Position numbers and translations under genes: made by a program. The notes under the pieces are model-generated. The model worked only from the letters and a program-made list of their open reading frames with translations. It had not been told where the DNA came from and ran no database searches. Below are positions 24,984-33,171 of a DNA stretch of 33,222 nucleotides, piece after piece (within the stretch, counting starts at the first letter, position 1; each line of letters starts with the position of its first letter). The stretch spans positions 1 to 33,222 of the forward strand of contig JBEOJY010000015.1 of NCBI GenBank assembly GCA_040275305.1. Direction: 5' to 3'. The stretch comes from JBEOJY01 sp040275305. GTDB taxonomy: Bacteria; Pseudomonadota; Alphaproteobacteria; UBA9219.

Positions 24984-26516
24984 ATGGTTTCACGGATCTC
25001 CACGGTGGCTTTCGAAGGCGTCAATGTGCTCGACATCGACGTGCAGGCGCAAATGTCGGCGGGGTTGGTGGCCTTTAATCTCGTTGGTTTGCCTGATAAA
25101 GCGGTGGCTGAGAGCCGGGAGCGCGTGCGGGCAGCTTTGTTTTCGCTTGGGCTGTCGTTGCCTGCCAAGCGGTTGACAGTCAATCTTGCGCCTGCGGACT
25201 TGCTTAAGGAAGGCTCTCATTTCGATTTACCAATTGCTTTGGCCTTACTCGCTGGTATGGAGATTTTGCCGCTCGAAGAGATGGCGCACTATACGGCTTT
25301 GGGCGAATTGGCGCTTGACGGGGCTTTGTCTTCGGTGACGGGGGTGTTGCCTGCCGCGATTTCGGCTTCGGCGCATGGGCGCGGGTTGATTTGTCCGGCC
25401 CGCAATGGAGGCGAGGCGGTTTGGGCTGGCGAACTGGACGTTCTGGCCGCTCCGTCGCTGTTGGCCATTATCAATCATTTCAAGGGCACGCAGGTGTTGC
25501 GCAGACCGGAGCCGATTTTACAGAGCGACGATGGGCAGTCCGTGCCGGATTTACGCGACATCAAGGGGCAGGAGGTGGCCAAGCGCGCCTTGGAGGTCGT
25601 GGCAGCGGGGGGGCATAATCTGCTCATGGTCGGGCCGCCGGGGGCGGGCAAGAGCATGTTGGCCGCGCGGTTGCCGGGATTGCTGCCGCCTTTGGAGCCG
25701 GACGAAGCTTTGGAAGTTTCGATGATCCATTCCTTGGCGGGACTGCTGGAAGAAGGCAAATTGTTGCGGCGCAGGCCGTTTCGAGATCCGCATCATTCGG
25801 CGTCTTTGCCCGCTTTGGTCGGGGGAGGGGCGCGGGCGAAACCGGGGGAGATTTCTTTGGCGCATAATGGCGTCTTGTTTCTCGACGAGCTGCCGGAGTT
25901 CCAGCGCCCGACTTTGGAGGCTTTGCGCCAGCCGTTGGAGACGGGGCGCGCGGTTGTGTCACGCGCCAATCATCATGTGACTTACCCTGCGCGGGTGCAG
26001 TTGATCGCCGCGATGAATCCCTGCCGATGCGGACATCTCGACGACCCTTCGCGGACATGCGGGCGCGCGCCGCGCTGCGCCCTCGATTACCAGTCGAAGA
26101 TTTCCGGGCCTTTGTTCGATCGCATCGATTGCCATATTGACGTGCCTGCGGTGAGCGCGTCCGATTTAGGGTTGCCGCCGCCGCGCGAGGACAGCGCCGT
26201 CGTCGCCGCAAGGATCGCGGCGGCGCGGGCGCGTCAGGCGGAGCGTTACCGCAAGCTTGCGAACGACAACGCCACATTCTTCATCCGCACGAACGCCGAA
26301 GCCGATGGCGAGCTGCTGGAGAAGGTCGCCGCGCCGGATCAGGCTGGGCGCGTGTTGCTGGCGGAAGCCGCCGAGAAAATGAAGCTTTCGGCGCGGGGCT
26401 ATCACCGCGTCCTGCGCGTCGCGCGGACTTTGGCCGACCTCGCGGGCGCGGACAGCGTGTCGCGGCTGCATGTTGCCGAGGCGCTTAGCTACCGCAGGGC
26501 GGAAGTAGGGCGGTAG
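24984..26516 (+). CDS. comM: YifB/ComM family Mg-chelatase-like AAA+ ATPase
   Basis: A hexameric AAA+ protein; ComM promotes branch migration during natural transformation in Vibrio and homologues are widespread. The N-terminal domain of about 170 residues is typical (VNVLDIDVQAQMSAGLVAFN, then NLVGLPDKAVAESRERVRAA). Walker A is GPPGAGKS at 217-224, Walker B is GVLFLDELPEF, and the block RPTLEALRQPLETGRAVVSR follows. The zinc-finger-like CRCGHLDDPSRTCGRAPRC is intact, as is the C-terminal Mg_chelatase_C domain. At 510 residues it is full length. No other competence gene is close. Confidence 0.94.
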   Translation: MVSRISTVAFEGVNVLDIDVQAQMSAGLVAFNLVGLPDKAVAESRERVRAALFSLGLSLPAKRLTVNLAPADLLKEGSHFDLPIALALLAGMEILPLEEMAHYTALGELALDGALSSVTGVLPAAISASAHGRGLICPARNGGEAVWAGELDVLAAPSLLAIINHFKGTQVLRRPEPILQSDDGQSVPDLRDIKGQEVAKRALEVVAAGGHNLLMVGPPGAGKSMLAARLPGLLPPLEPDEALEVSMIHSLAGLLEEGKLLRRRPFRDPHHSASLPALVGGGARAKPGEISLAHNGVLFLDELPEFQRPTLEALRQPLETGRAVVSRANHHVTYPARVQLIAAMNPCRCGHLDDPSRTCGRAPRCALDYQSKISGPLFDRIDCHIDVPAVSASDLGLPPPREDSAVVAARIAAARARQAERYRKLANDNATFFIRTNAEADGELLEKVAAPDQAGRVLLAEAAEKMKLSARGYHRVLRVARTLADLAGADSVSRLHVAEALSYRRAEVGR

Positions 26517-26531
26517 GGGGCGCCGCCCCGC

Positions 26532-27116
26532 CTATACTGCGCAGGTTTTCAAGCTTGCGCTCGTGTTTCTACCGCACCTGATGCGCGCCTGTTGGGCGGC
26601 GGCGCAGATGCCGCGATTTATGTCATCAGTCATTTTTGTGCCCGCCGCACGGAAGGCATCGCGTATTTCTTTTTCAAGTTTATTGATGGTTGCGTCATTA
26701 TAGTGGTCGTTATCTGGATCTTTAAGAATATCCAGCACATATGTTGCGTTGTTTATGTGCGCGTTGCGCGTGATCTGCTTGATGCGGCGTTGCAGAGGGC
26801 GGCTCGATATTTGTCCCCCTTGTTTGAAAAGGGATTTTGCTCGCTGAAGTTGACGCTGGATGATAATATTGTTTGCGCCTGAAGTGGGCATTTTCTCTAC
26901 CAAGTTTAGGCAGGCCTGTCCGGCAAGGCGGAGGGCACGTTTTTTACCGCGTCGAATGGCGGCTTTTTCCTTTCTTGTCGGACTGATTCCAGTCCTGTGT
27001 AATGCATAGTCAATGTCGGAGTCGTAGTCTGCGCCTTCAAAGGTTATGGCCATCATATTTTGATCTGCATTTAAATATTCAACGGTTCGATTAATTAATG
27101 TTTGAAGCGTACTTGC
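26532..27116 (-). CDS. Hypothetical protein, AT-rich, basic
   Basis: I do not recognise this protein. The frame opens at 27188, but the ATG at 27116 (MASTLQTLINRT) has GAGG six bases upstream and gives 194 residues. It is predicted soluble and helical, with a basic segment RKEKAAIRRGKKRALRLAGQ in the middle and another RPLQRRIKQITRN, which could contact nucleic acid. The C-terminus has three cysteines. Base composition is clearly lower in GC than comM next door, suggesting later acquisition. It converges on comM with 15 bases between the stops. Confidence 0.6.
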   Translation of the reverse strand, partial: ASTLQTLINRTVEYLNADQNMMAITFEGADYDSDIDYALHRTGISPTRKEKAAIRRGKKRALRLAGQACLNLVEKMPTSGANNIIIQRQLQRAKSLFKQGGQISSRPLQRRIKQITRNAHINNATYVLDILKDPDNDHYNDATINKLEKEIRDAFRAAGTKMTDDINRGICAAAQQARIRCGRNTSASLKTCAV

Positions 27117-27374
27117 CATTTCGAGCCTCATAAACAAAGGGTGATTGAAACGCCAGTAGCTGAATTTAGATTGAATGTAAAGACCCATCGCGCGAATAGG
27201 CGATGCTGGGCATTGGCTCTTTGCTTCCTCGTTTAGCGGCGCTTGGTCGCGTTGTCGCCTCCCGCCTTCGCCCTTTGGACTCTACGGCGCGGCAAGGCGG
27301 CTCCTTGCGATTGCCGCTACTTTTCCTGTTTTTCTATTTTTTCTTCTTTTGCTCCTTTTATTCTTTTTTTGCTT

Positions 27375-27562
27375 ACCGTCTTGAGAGATGGAAGCGCGCT
27401 CCCCCCGATTCACGGCTCCGGCATCCAATCTGCTCCGGTTCCGCTAGGGCGGCCTACCCGTTGTCCAAGGTCCCCGGTTTTTCTCCCTCATGCCAGCTGG
27501 ACAGAGGGACCGTTGGCCTTGCCAACCCTTCCCTTTCCAAAATGCTGCCGGAAAGAAGAAGT
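27375..27562 (-). ncRNA. Candidate structured non-coding RNA
   Basis: Downstream of a promoter-like TTGACG/TAAGAT pair on the minus strand, about 190 bases contain a string of local hairpins: CTTCTTTCC with GGAAAGGGAAG, GTTGGC-AAG-GCCAAC, GGTCCC with GGGACC enclosing CCCTC with GAGGG and a CCAGCTGG core, and GGG-TAGGCCG-CCC. The segment ends before an A-rich tract. No long frame covers it. The size is like 6S RNA, but I could not fit the 6S, SRP, tmRNA or RNase P consensus, so no name is given. Confidence 0.35.
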
Positions 27563-27569
27563 GGGAACG

Positions 27570-27598
27570 ATCTTATTATGGTATAAATCACCCGTCAA
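27570..27598 (-). promoter_or_regulatory. Sigma-70-like promoter of the candidate ncRNA
   Basis: On the minus strand TTGACG (27598-27593) and TAAGAT (27575-27570) are separated by 17 bases. The -35 matches the consensus at five of six positions and the -10 at four of six. A start near 27562 is predicted. No coding sequence follows in a usable position. Confidence 0.4.
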
Positions 27599-27711
27599 GA
27601 GGAATTTTGGGATTTTTCTAATTTTTTTGACAGGGCGAAGATTGAGGCGTGGGGCTTAGTTGAGGCGGCCTTTCAATCTTGCAATCATATCCATCTTTTC
27701 GCGCAGGATGG

Positions 27712-27767
27712 CTCTGGATTGCCGCGTCGTCTCCCGCCTTCGGCGGGAAACTCCTCGCAATGACAGC
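27712..27767. repeat. Half-copy of the GTCATNGCGAG palindromic repeat
   Basis: CTCTGGATTGCCGCGTCGTC to CTCCTCGCAATGACAG matches the right arm of the repeat at 8914-9007, but its centre contains an extra hairpin TCCCGCCTTCGGCGGGA not present there. The partner arm is missing. Confidence 0.75.
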
Positions 27768-28200
27768 CATTTCTTCAGCGCTTTTCTTCATTCCGTCATG
27801 CTTTGGCTTGGAGGTTACGATAAATGTCATCATGTTGCGAGATATTAACCATCTTTTGCGCTTGCCCCGCGATGAGTTGTCCTCTATAAAGCCGCTTGCC
27901 TTGGCGACGAGGCCAGACCTGTCGGAGACTGCGGGCACTCTTTTCGGAGAGTTTAAAATTGCCAGCAATAGACGGGATTCGAAGCGTAGGCGCGTTTTGT
28001 AGCTTTTAGAAGCTGCATTGAGCGTTCACTACGCAAGATTCCTTACTTTGCTCCACATCATGACAGGATTGGCTTTCGCGCCGTCGCGCTGCGAGGGAGC
28101 GGTTTTTTTTCGCTTCTTTTCAAGGCGGCAAGGGGCGGTTTTACAAGCAAGGCGGCGTTTCAAGTTTTGAAGCGAGCGCATTGCAGAACATGGAGGTACC

Positions 28201-28734
28201 ATGGATAACAACAAAATCAGCGTAAATCGCGTCGGCAAGGAAAAGCTTGTCGAGGCGTTCGGCGCGGATATCAAAGACGCGGGAATCGTCGTCGTCGTGC
28301 AGCAGCTCGGGCTTAACGCTTCCGAGACGCGCGCATTGCGTGTGCTTTTCCGCAAGGAAGACATCGGTTTTAAGGTCGGTAAGAACACGCTTATCAAGAT
28401 TGCGGTTAAGGGAACCAAGCTGGAACCTTTGGCCAAGATGCTGCGTGGACCTACGGCTTTGGCCTATTCGAAGGACCCGATCGCGGCGGCGCGCGTCGCG
28501 GTCGAGTTCGCGAAGAAAAACGACAAGCTCAAGATCGTCGGTGCCGTCATGGGCGACAGCGTGCTGAACGAGGCGCAGACGAAAGCGCTTGCCAGCCTGC
28601 CATCGCTCGATCAACTGCGCGGCAAGATCGTCGGGCTTTTGGTGGCTCCTGCGACCAAGATCGCCTGCGTGTTGCAAGCTCCGGCTGGCCAGCTCGCGCG
28701 CGTGATGTCGGCGAAGTCGAAACTGGCGGCTTAA
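28201..28734 (+). CDS. rplJ: 50S ribosomal protein L10
   Basis: Forms the base of the ribosomal stalk and, with L7/L12, represses its own operon by binding the mRNA leader in the family. GGAGG lies four bases before the ATG. At 177 residues it is full length, with the typical KNTLIKIAVKGTKLEPLAKM and GPTALAYSKDPIAAARVAVE blocks and the LASLPSLDQLRGKIVGLLVA segment, then the C-terminal helix that carries L7/L12. The region just upstream (about 28080-28200) is the place to expect an L10-binding leader, but I cannot confirm one. The usual upstream rplK-rplA pair is absent. Confidence 0.97.
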   Translation: MDNNKISVNRVGKEKLVEAFGADIKDAGIVVVVQQLGLNASETRALRVLFRKEDIGFKVGKNTLIKIAVKGTKLEPLAKMLRGPTALAYSKDPIAAARVAVEFAKKNDKLKIVGAVMGDSVLNEAQTKALASLPSLDQLRGKIVGLLVAPATKIACVLQAPAGQLARVMSAKSKLAA

Positions 28735-28785
28735 TGTCGTTCGAAGTTTTTGTTTCCATCCAAGTGCAACTGAAGGAGAGACGTT

Positions 28786-29160
<375 letters not shown>

Positions 29161-29188
29161 GCTTTGTCGCTTGCTTGACCAAGTTGAA

Positions 29189-29218
29189 AATCCCGCCGGA
29201 AACGGCGGGATTTTTTTT
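29189..29218 (+). terminator. Rho-independent terminator after rplJL
   Basis: A ten-base-pair stem AATCCCGCCG/CGGCGGGATT with a GAAA tetraloop is followed by a run of eight Ts. Its T tract overlaps the stop codon region of the convergent fliI gene (29217-29219). Confidence 0.95.
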
Positions 29219-30551
29219 ACCCCCACTTCACGCCGAGGATTTGCGCGAGTCTCGCGTAGCCTTCGGAGAGATTTGTTTGCTCAGTTTTTCCCTGACGCAA
29301 AAAGTCCTCGAGCGGGTCGTAGAGGGCGATGGCTTCGTCCACTTCCCGGTTACTGCCTTTGCGATAGGCGCCGAGGCGGATCATTTCCGCCATGTTTTCG
29401 TAAGCGGCCAAGTGGCGGCGGGCCGCCGCCACGATTTGGTTTTCATCGTCGCGGTTGCAGCCTGGCATTGTTCGCGACACGCTGCGCAAGACGTTGACGG
29501 CGGGAAAGCGTCCGCGTTCCGCGATGGCGCGTTCGAGCACGATGTGGCCGTCGAGGATTCCTCGCGCGGCGTCGGCTATCGGTTCGTTATGATCGTCGCC
29601 GTCGACCAGCACCGTGAACAGGCCCGTGATAGTGCCTTTGCCTTTTTCGCCCGGCCCTGCGCGTTCGAGCAGTTTCGGCAGTTCTGAAAAGGTGGTCGGC
29701 GGGTAGCCTTTGGTCGTCGGAGGTTCTCCGGCGGCGAGGCCGATTTCGCGTTGCGACATGGCAAAGCGCGTCACGCTGTCCATCAGGCACAGCACATCGC
29801 GGCTTTGGTCGCGGAAATATTCCGCGATGGCGAGCGTCATGTAGGCGGCCTGTCTGCGCATGAGGGGCGCTTCGTCCGAGGTCGCGACGATGACGACGCT
29901 GCGGGCCAAGCCTTCCTCGCCCAAGTCGTCGTGGATGAATTCCTGAACTTCGCGGCCACGTTCGCCGATCAGGCCGATGACGGAGATATCCGCCGAGGTA
30001 TAACGCGCGATCATGGACATCAGCACCGACTTTCCGACGCCGGAGCCTGCAAAGATGCCCATGCGCTGGCCTTTGCAGCAGGTCAGAAAAGCGTTTAACG
30101 CGCGAACGCCGAGATCGAGTTTGCCGCCGACCCTCTGCCGCGCATGGGCGGGGGGCGGGGCGTTGCGGATGGCTTTGGGATCCGCGCCATGCGGCAAGGG
30201 GCCTTTGCCGTCGATGGGTTCTCCCAGCGCGTTGACGACGCGTCCCAGCCATTCGTTGGTCGGCGTGACGGAGGGTTGCGCCGTGGCCATATCGACCTTG
30301 CAGCCAAGACCTACGCCATCCAGCGGCGCGAAAGGCAGCATTAGCGCACGGCCTTCGCGGAAGCCTACGGTTTCGCACAGAACTTGCCGTCCGTTCGACG
30401 CGGAGATTAGGCAACGGCCTCCTACCGATAAGTGGCGTTCGATTCCCGCGACCTCGATGAGCAAACCCTGCACGCCGACGACGCGGCCAAACAGGCGCTC
30501 GGACGACAGGGATTCGATTCGGTGCAGCAGGCGCGAGGTGGAGAGGGGCAT
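29217..30551 (-). CDS. fliI: Flagellar export ATPase FliI
   Basis: The F1-beta-like ATPase of the flagellar type III export apparatus. At 444 residues it is full length. Walker A is AGSGVGKS at 168-175, after the family block KGQRMGIF. Walker B lies in DVLCLMDSVTRFAMSQREIG, followed by LAAGEPPTTKGYPPTTFSEL and the ERAGPGEKGKGTITGLFTVL block. fliJ and fliH, usual partners, are not adjacent: downstream lies the rplL terminator and upstream, divergently, ctrA. The intergenic region of 263 bases holds a CtrA-like site, consistent with CtrA control of flagellar genes. Confidence 0.96.
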   Translation of the reverse strand: MPLSTSRLLHRIESLSSERLFGRVVGVQGLLIEVAGIERHLSVGGRCLISASNGRQVLCETVGFREGRALMLPFAPLDGVGLGCKVDMATAQPSVTPTNEWLGRVVNALGEPIDGKGPLPHGADPKAIRNAPPPAHARQRVGGKLDLGVRALNAFLTCCKGQRMGIFAGSGVGKSVLMSMIARYTSADISVIGLIGERGREVQEFIHDDLGEEGLARSVVIVATSDEAPLMRRQAAYMTLAIAEYFRDQSRDVLCLMDSVTRFAMSQREIGLAAGEPPTTKGYPPTTFSELPKLLERAGPGEKGKGTITGLFTVLVDGDDHNEPIADAARGILDGHIVLERAIAERGRFPAVNVLRSVSRTMPGCNRDDENQIVAAARRHLAAYENMAEMIRLGAYRKGSNREVDEAIALYDPLEDFLRQGKTEQTNLSEGYARLAQILGVKWG

Positions 30552-30655
30552 GGTCGAGACTATCGGTAAGGGGATTGAGCGTGTATAGCTTAAGCGGGCG
30601 CTTTCGTCTCTCCTTGTTTCTCGCGCAACACTCTCAAAATCCTGTCATTCGCTTG

Positions 30656-30670
30656 TTAACTATGTTTTAC
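30656..30670. promoter_or_regulatory. CtrA-like site (TTAA-N7-TTAC) in the fliI/ctrA intergenic region
   Basis: TTAACTATGTTTTAC departs from the CtrA consensus TTAA-N7-TTAA by one base. It lies 145 bases before the ctrA ATG and 104 bases before the fliI start. A GANTC site (GAATC, 30715-30719), the CcrM methylation target, lies between it and ctrA. Autoregulation is known for ctrA in Caulobacter; here it is inferred. Confidence 0.4.
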
Positions 30671-30814
30671 TTTTTGTTAAACTCTTGTGCTAGGATTATG
30701 GTTAACGCGGGAGAGAATCGCCGTGAAGTCAGTGCGGCGGAGCGTTTCTTTGCGGGCTATTGCAGCGTCTTCAGTGGTTGTGCGGTAACGACCTTTAACT
30801 CATGAGGCAAAAAT

Positions 30815-31531
30815 ATGCGCGTGCTGCTCGTCGAGGATGATACCTCTGTTGCTAAGAGCATTGAGCTTATGTTGCAGGCCGAGGGATTCATCGTCGATAC
30901 GACCGATCTTGGCGAAGACGGTTTGGAAATCGGCAAAATCTATGATTACGATATCATCATCCTTGATTTGATGTTGCCTGACATTGACGGGTATGAGGTG
31001 CTGCGGCGTTTGCGCGCGGCGCGGGTTTCGACGCCGATTCTGATTCTTTCAGGGCTTTCGGAGCTTGACAACAAGATTAAGGGACTTGGGTTCGGCGCCG
31101 ACGATTATCTGACGAAGCCTTTTGATCGTCGCGAGCTGGTCGCGCGCATTCATGCTATCATTCGCCGCAGTAAGGGCCATTCGGACAGCGTGATTCGCAC
31201 CGGCAAGCTGATCGTCAATCTCGATACGCGCACCGTGGAAGTGGACGGCGCTCCTTTGCATCTCACGGGCAAGGAGTATGGGATTCTGGAGCTACTTTCT
31301 CTGCGCAAGGGAACGACGTTGACCAAGGAGATGTTCCTCAATCATCTTTATGGCGGCATGGACGAGCCTGAGCTTAAGATTATTGACGTTTTCGTGTGCA
31401 AGCTGCGCAAGAAGTTGGCGCAGGCGGCGGGCGGCGAGAATTATATCGAAACGGTCTGGGGGCGAGGTTATGTTCTGCGCGACCCGGCTGGATCAGAGAA
31501 CGCCAAGGCTTCTGCGATTAATAGGGCCTGA
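30815..31531 (+). CDS. ctrA: Cell-cycle response regulator CtrA
   Basis: The OmpR-type master regulator of the alphaproteobacterial cell cycle. The receiver domain (residues 1-120) has the acidic pair EDD near 7-9, the phospho-acceptor aspartate in IIILDLMLPDIDG, and the KPFDRRE lysine. The winged-helix DNA-binding domain carries HLTGKEYGILELLSLRKGTT and then LTKEMFLNHLYGGMDEPELK, which is almost invariant in CtrA. The YVLRDP end is typical, followed by a short Ala/Ser tail that may replace the AA degradation signal of Caulobacter. GAGG lies seven bases before the ATG. The neighbouring methyltransferase follows after 29 bases. Confidence 0.96.
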   Translation: MRVLLVEDDTSVAKSIELMLQAEGFIVDTTDLGEDGLEIGKIYDYDIIILDLMLPDIDGYEVLRRLRAARVSTPILILSGLSELDNKIKGLGFGADDYLTKPFDRRELVARIHAIIRRSKGHSDSVIRTGKLIVNLDTRTVEVDGAPLHLTGKEYGILELLSLRKGTTLTKEMFLNHLYGGMDEPELKIIDVFVCKLRKKLAQAAGGENYIETVWGRGYVLRDPAGSENAKASAINRA

Positions 31532-31560
31532 TCTTTCCGCCATTGTGCAAGGACGGCGCC

Positions 31561-32286
31561 ATGTATTCCGATGTCGTCGATTTGCAGGAATTTTACGACA
31601 GTCTTCTGGGGCAGACTGCGCGGCGTGTTTTGCGCGCGCAGGTTCGCGCGATATGGCCCAACCTTGCGGGCGAGCGTGTGCTTGCGCTCGGTTATGCCGT
31701 TCCTCTTCTGCGCGGCTGGGCGCAAGACGCTTCGACGCTCGCTGCCATGATGCCGGCGGAGCAGGGAGTCGCCTATTGGCCACGCGAAGGTCCCAATATT
31801 TCCACGCTGGTTGATCCGGCGAATTTGCCGCTCGCCGATCAGTCCGTCGATCGCGTGATTGTGATGCATGGACTTGAGGGTGCGTCCGCGCCTCAGGCTT
31901 TGTTGCGCGAGATTTGGCGCGTGATGAGGGGGCAGGGGCGGCTTTTGATGATTGTGACCAATCGTCGCGGGCTTTGGGCGCGTAAGGACGGAACGCCGTT
32001 CGGGATAGGGCGCCCCTACTCGTCCTTCCAGATTAAGGATTTTTTGCGCGAACAGGGATTTTTAGCTGAGCGGGTCTGGCAGGCGCTTTATGTTCCGCCG
32101 ACTACGTCGCGGCTTGTCTTGTCGATGGCCGATGGATTCGAGCGCTATGGCAGAGCCTGTTTCCCTGGGTTTGGCGGCGCGCTGATGTTGGAGGCGGGCA
32201 AGCAGATTTTTGCGCCGACTAGGCGGAGTTTTTCATCACGCAAGCTGGTCGTGTCGTTGCCTGCGCTGGAACCTGCATCTTCGTAG
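31561..32286 (+). CDS. Class I SAM-dependent methyltransferase
   Basis: A 241-residue protein with an atypical methyltransferase fold of the type found as a conserved alphaproteobacterial gene. Motif I is ERVLALGYAVPLLRGW, an acidic-loop equivalent is LPLADQSVDRVIVMHGLEGA, and LLREIWRVMRGQGRLLMIVT is the usual post-I to motif III region. The second half is a family-specific domain of unknown role. The ATG at 31561 follows AAGGA by seven bases and is preferred over the one at 31543. It is probably transcribed with ctrA. The substrate is unknown. Confidence 0.85.
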   Translation: MYSDVVDLQEFYDSLLGQTARRVLRAQVRAIWPNLAGERVLALGYAVPLLRGWAQDASTLAAMMPAEQGVAYWPREGPNISTLVDPANLPLADQSVDRVIVMHGLEGASAPQALLREIWRVMRGQGRLLMIVTNRRGLWARKDGTPFGIGRPYSSFQIKDFLREQGFLAERVWQALYVPPTTSRLVLSMADGFERYGRACFPGFGGALMLEAGKQIFAPTRRSFSSRKLVVSLPALEPASS

Positions 32287-32836
32287 GCTATTTTCGGCGC
32301 AGGGGTTATAATTATATATACCTATGGCACGTGAAGAGTTGGCAGAATGATGCTCCACAATGCGAAAGCGCGTTGAATCTTTGTTAATCGAGCCGTGCTT
32401 CAAGGCGCCAATGATGAGAATGACCAGCAAGTGGCTGCTTGGCAATCGACAATTTCGGCAAATAACAGGCGTTGAGCCGGAAGCTTTCCGTACGATGGCG
32501 GCACGTCTTGCGCCCTGCGCTCAGGCGCGTCCGCGATTTGGAAATCCGACGACGGACGAAGTTGCTCTTTGCCCAAAGCCGCGCAGGCCTATGCCGCCAA
32601 GTTTTCCTTCGTTGCGGGCATTGTCATATCTTGGGCGGGTTACTTTACCAGCGAGGCAGGGACGGTCTTCTTTTGAGTTTGCGTACGCGAAGGAATGGTA
32701 TAGCCATTCCTCGCCGTTTGCATGATATGGACGAATCGTTGGTTTGGCAGCGTGTCTGGGGAGGCGCGGAGTATGTCGATGAAAGGAATAATATTTCCTG
32801 ATTGGATGATTTCACAGCCTAGATCTACCCATGGAC
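32287..32836. other. Gene-poor interval with repeat terminus and decayed sequence
   Basis: No gene is supported. A copy of the MITE terminus lies at 32316-32342 (listed separately). The frame 32360-32725 contains QFRQITGVEPEAFRTM, which resembles the N-terminal helix-turn-helix of IS5/ISL2-type transposases, but nothing after it matches a DDE domain. A hairpin GCGAAGGAATGGTATAGCCATTCCTCGC lies near 32687-32714. The interval ends at the IS3-type end at 32837. Confidence 0.5.
32316..32342 (+). repeat. Solo copy of the MITE-like terminus
   Basis: TATACCTATGGCACGTGAAG, followed by AGTTGGC, matches the terminal repeat shared by the elements at 9927 and 13475. It lies 30 bases after the methyltransferase stop. 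I found no inverted partner downstream in the window, so it may be a solo or truncated element. Confidence 0.6.
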
Positions 32837-33171
32837 TGAAGTGGATGGCATTGGCTGGACAGGAAACGGACGGACTTAAGGTGGGGTCTCGCCGGTTAAG
32901 TTTTCCTGGCTATGCGGCCAGCTGTTTATATTCTGACACTACCTCTTTTCTTTCATGATTTGAATCCTTTTCTGTTGGTTGTTGTTGAGCCTGTGGGGAT
33001 GTGGGCAACGCCCTTTCTTGCGTTGTCCACATATCCACAGGCTGGTTGGCCGCAAAAATCTGGCTGGGCGTACGGTAGCCCAAGGCTTGATGTTTGCGTT
33101 CGTCGTTGTAAAAATTCAGCCAGGCTCCGATGCCGCTCCGCGCTTCCGCTACGGTCGCGTAGGCCTTGATG
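32837..33171 (-). mobile_element. Truncated IS3-family element
   Basis: The end at 32837 reads TGAAGTGGATGGCATTGGCT, followed by GGACAGGAAACGG and ACTTAAG-like bases, as in IS3-family termini. The 3' part of the transposase gene lies inside it. At 33172 a related but different IS end begins and the transposase frame stops matching, so the element lacks its other half in this window. Confidence 0.65.
32910..33170 (-). pseudogene. IS3-family transposase, C-terminal fragment
   Basis: 86 codons ending at TAG 32910-32912. The fragment starts IKAYATVAEARSGIGAWLNF, followed by YNDERKHQALGYRTPSQIF, the hallmark end of the rve integrase domain in IS3 orfB products. It ends in a Gln/Lys-rich tail. The upstream part is replaced at 33171 by the end of another IS, so the DDE catalytic residues other than those near the end are absent. 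A 22-base inverted pair (32990-33011 and 33020-33041) lies within the frame. Confidence 0.8.

Larger units (their letters stand above)
27203..28200. other. About 1 kb without a confident protein gene
   Basis: From left to right: a GC-rich hairpin GCAAGGAGCCGCCTTGC on the minus strand near 27295; a pyrimidine-rich tract of about 55 bases (27316-27371); a structured, GC-rich segment with a promoter-like sequence on the minus strand (27375-27598, listed separately); an A/T-rich gap; half of a dispersed palindrome (27712-27767); and the leader of rplJ. A 21-codon cysteine-rich frame at 27824-27889 has GGAGG nine bases before its ATG but no other support. Longer frames crossing the interval run through the repeat and look like chance. 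Confidence 0.6.

Noticed and set aside
27679..28002. 107-codon plus-strand frame before rplJ
   Set aside because: Its first half translates the dispersed repeat at 27712-27767, and no ribosome-binding site or family match supports it.
32360..32725. Possible IS5/ISL2 transposase gene
   Set aside because: Only a short N-terminal helix-turn-helix-like segment resembles the family; no DDE domain follows in any frame.
32990..33041. DnaA-box-like TATCCACA and GTCCACA sequences suggesting a replication origin
   Set aside because: They lie inside the coding part of an IS3 transposase, and no dnaA, AT-rich unwinding region or further boxes are near.
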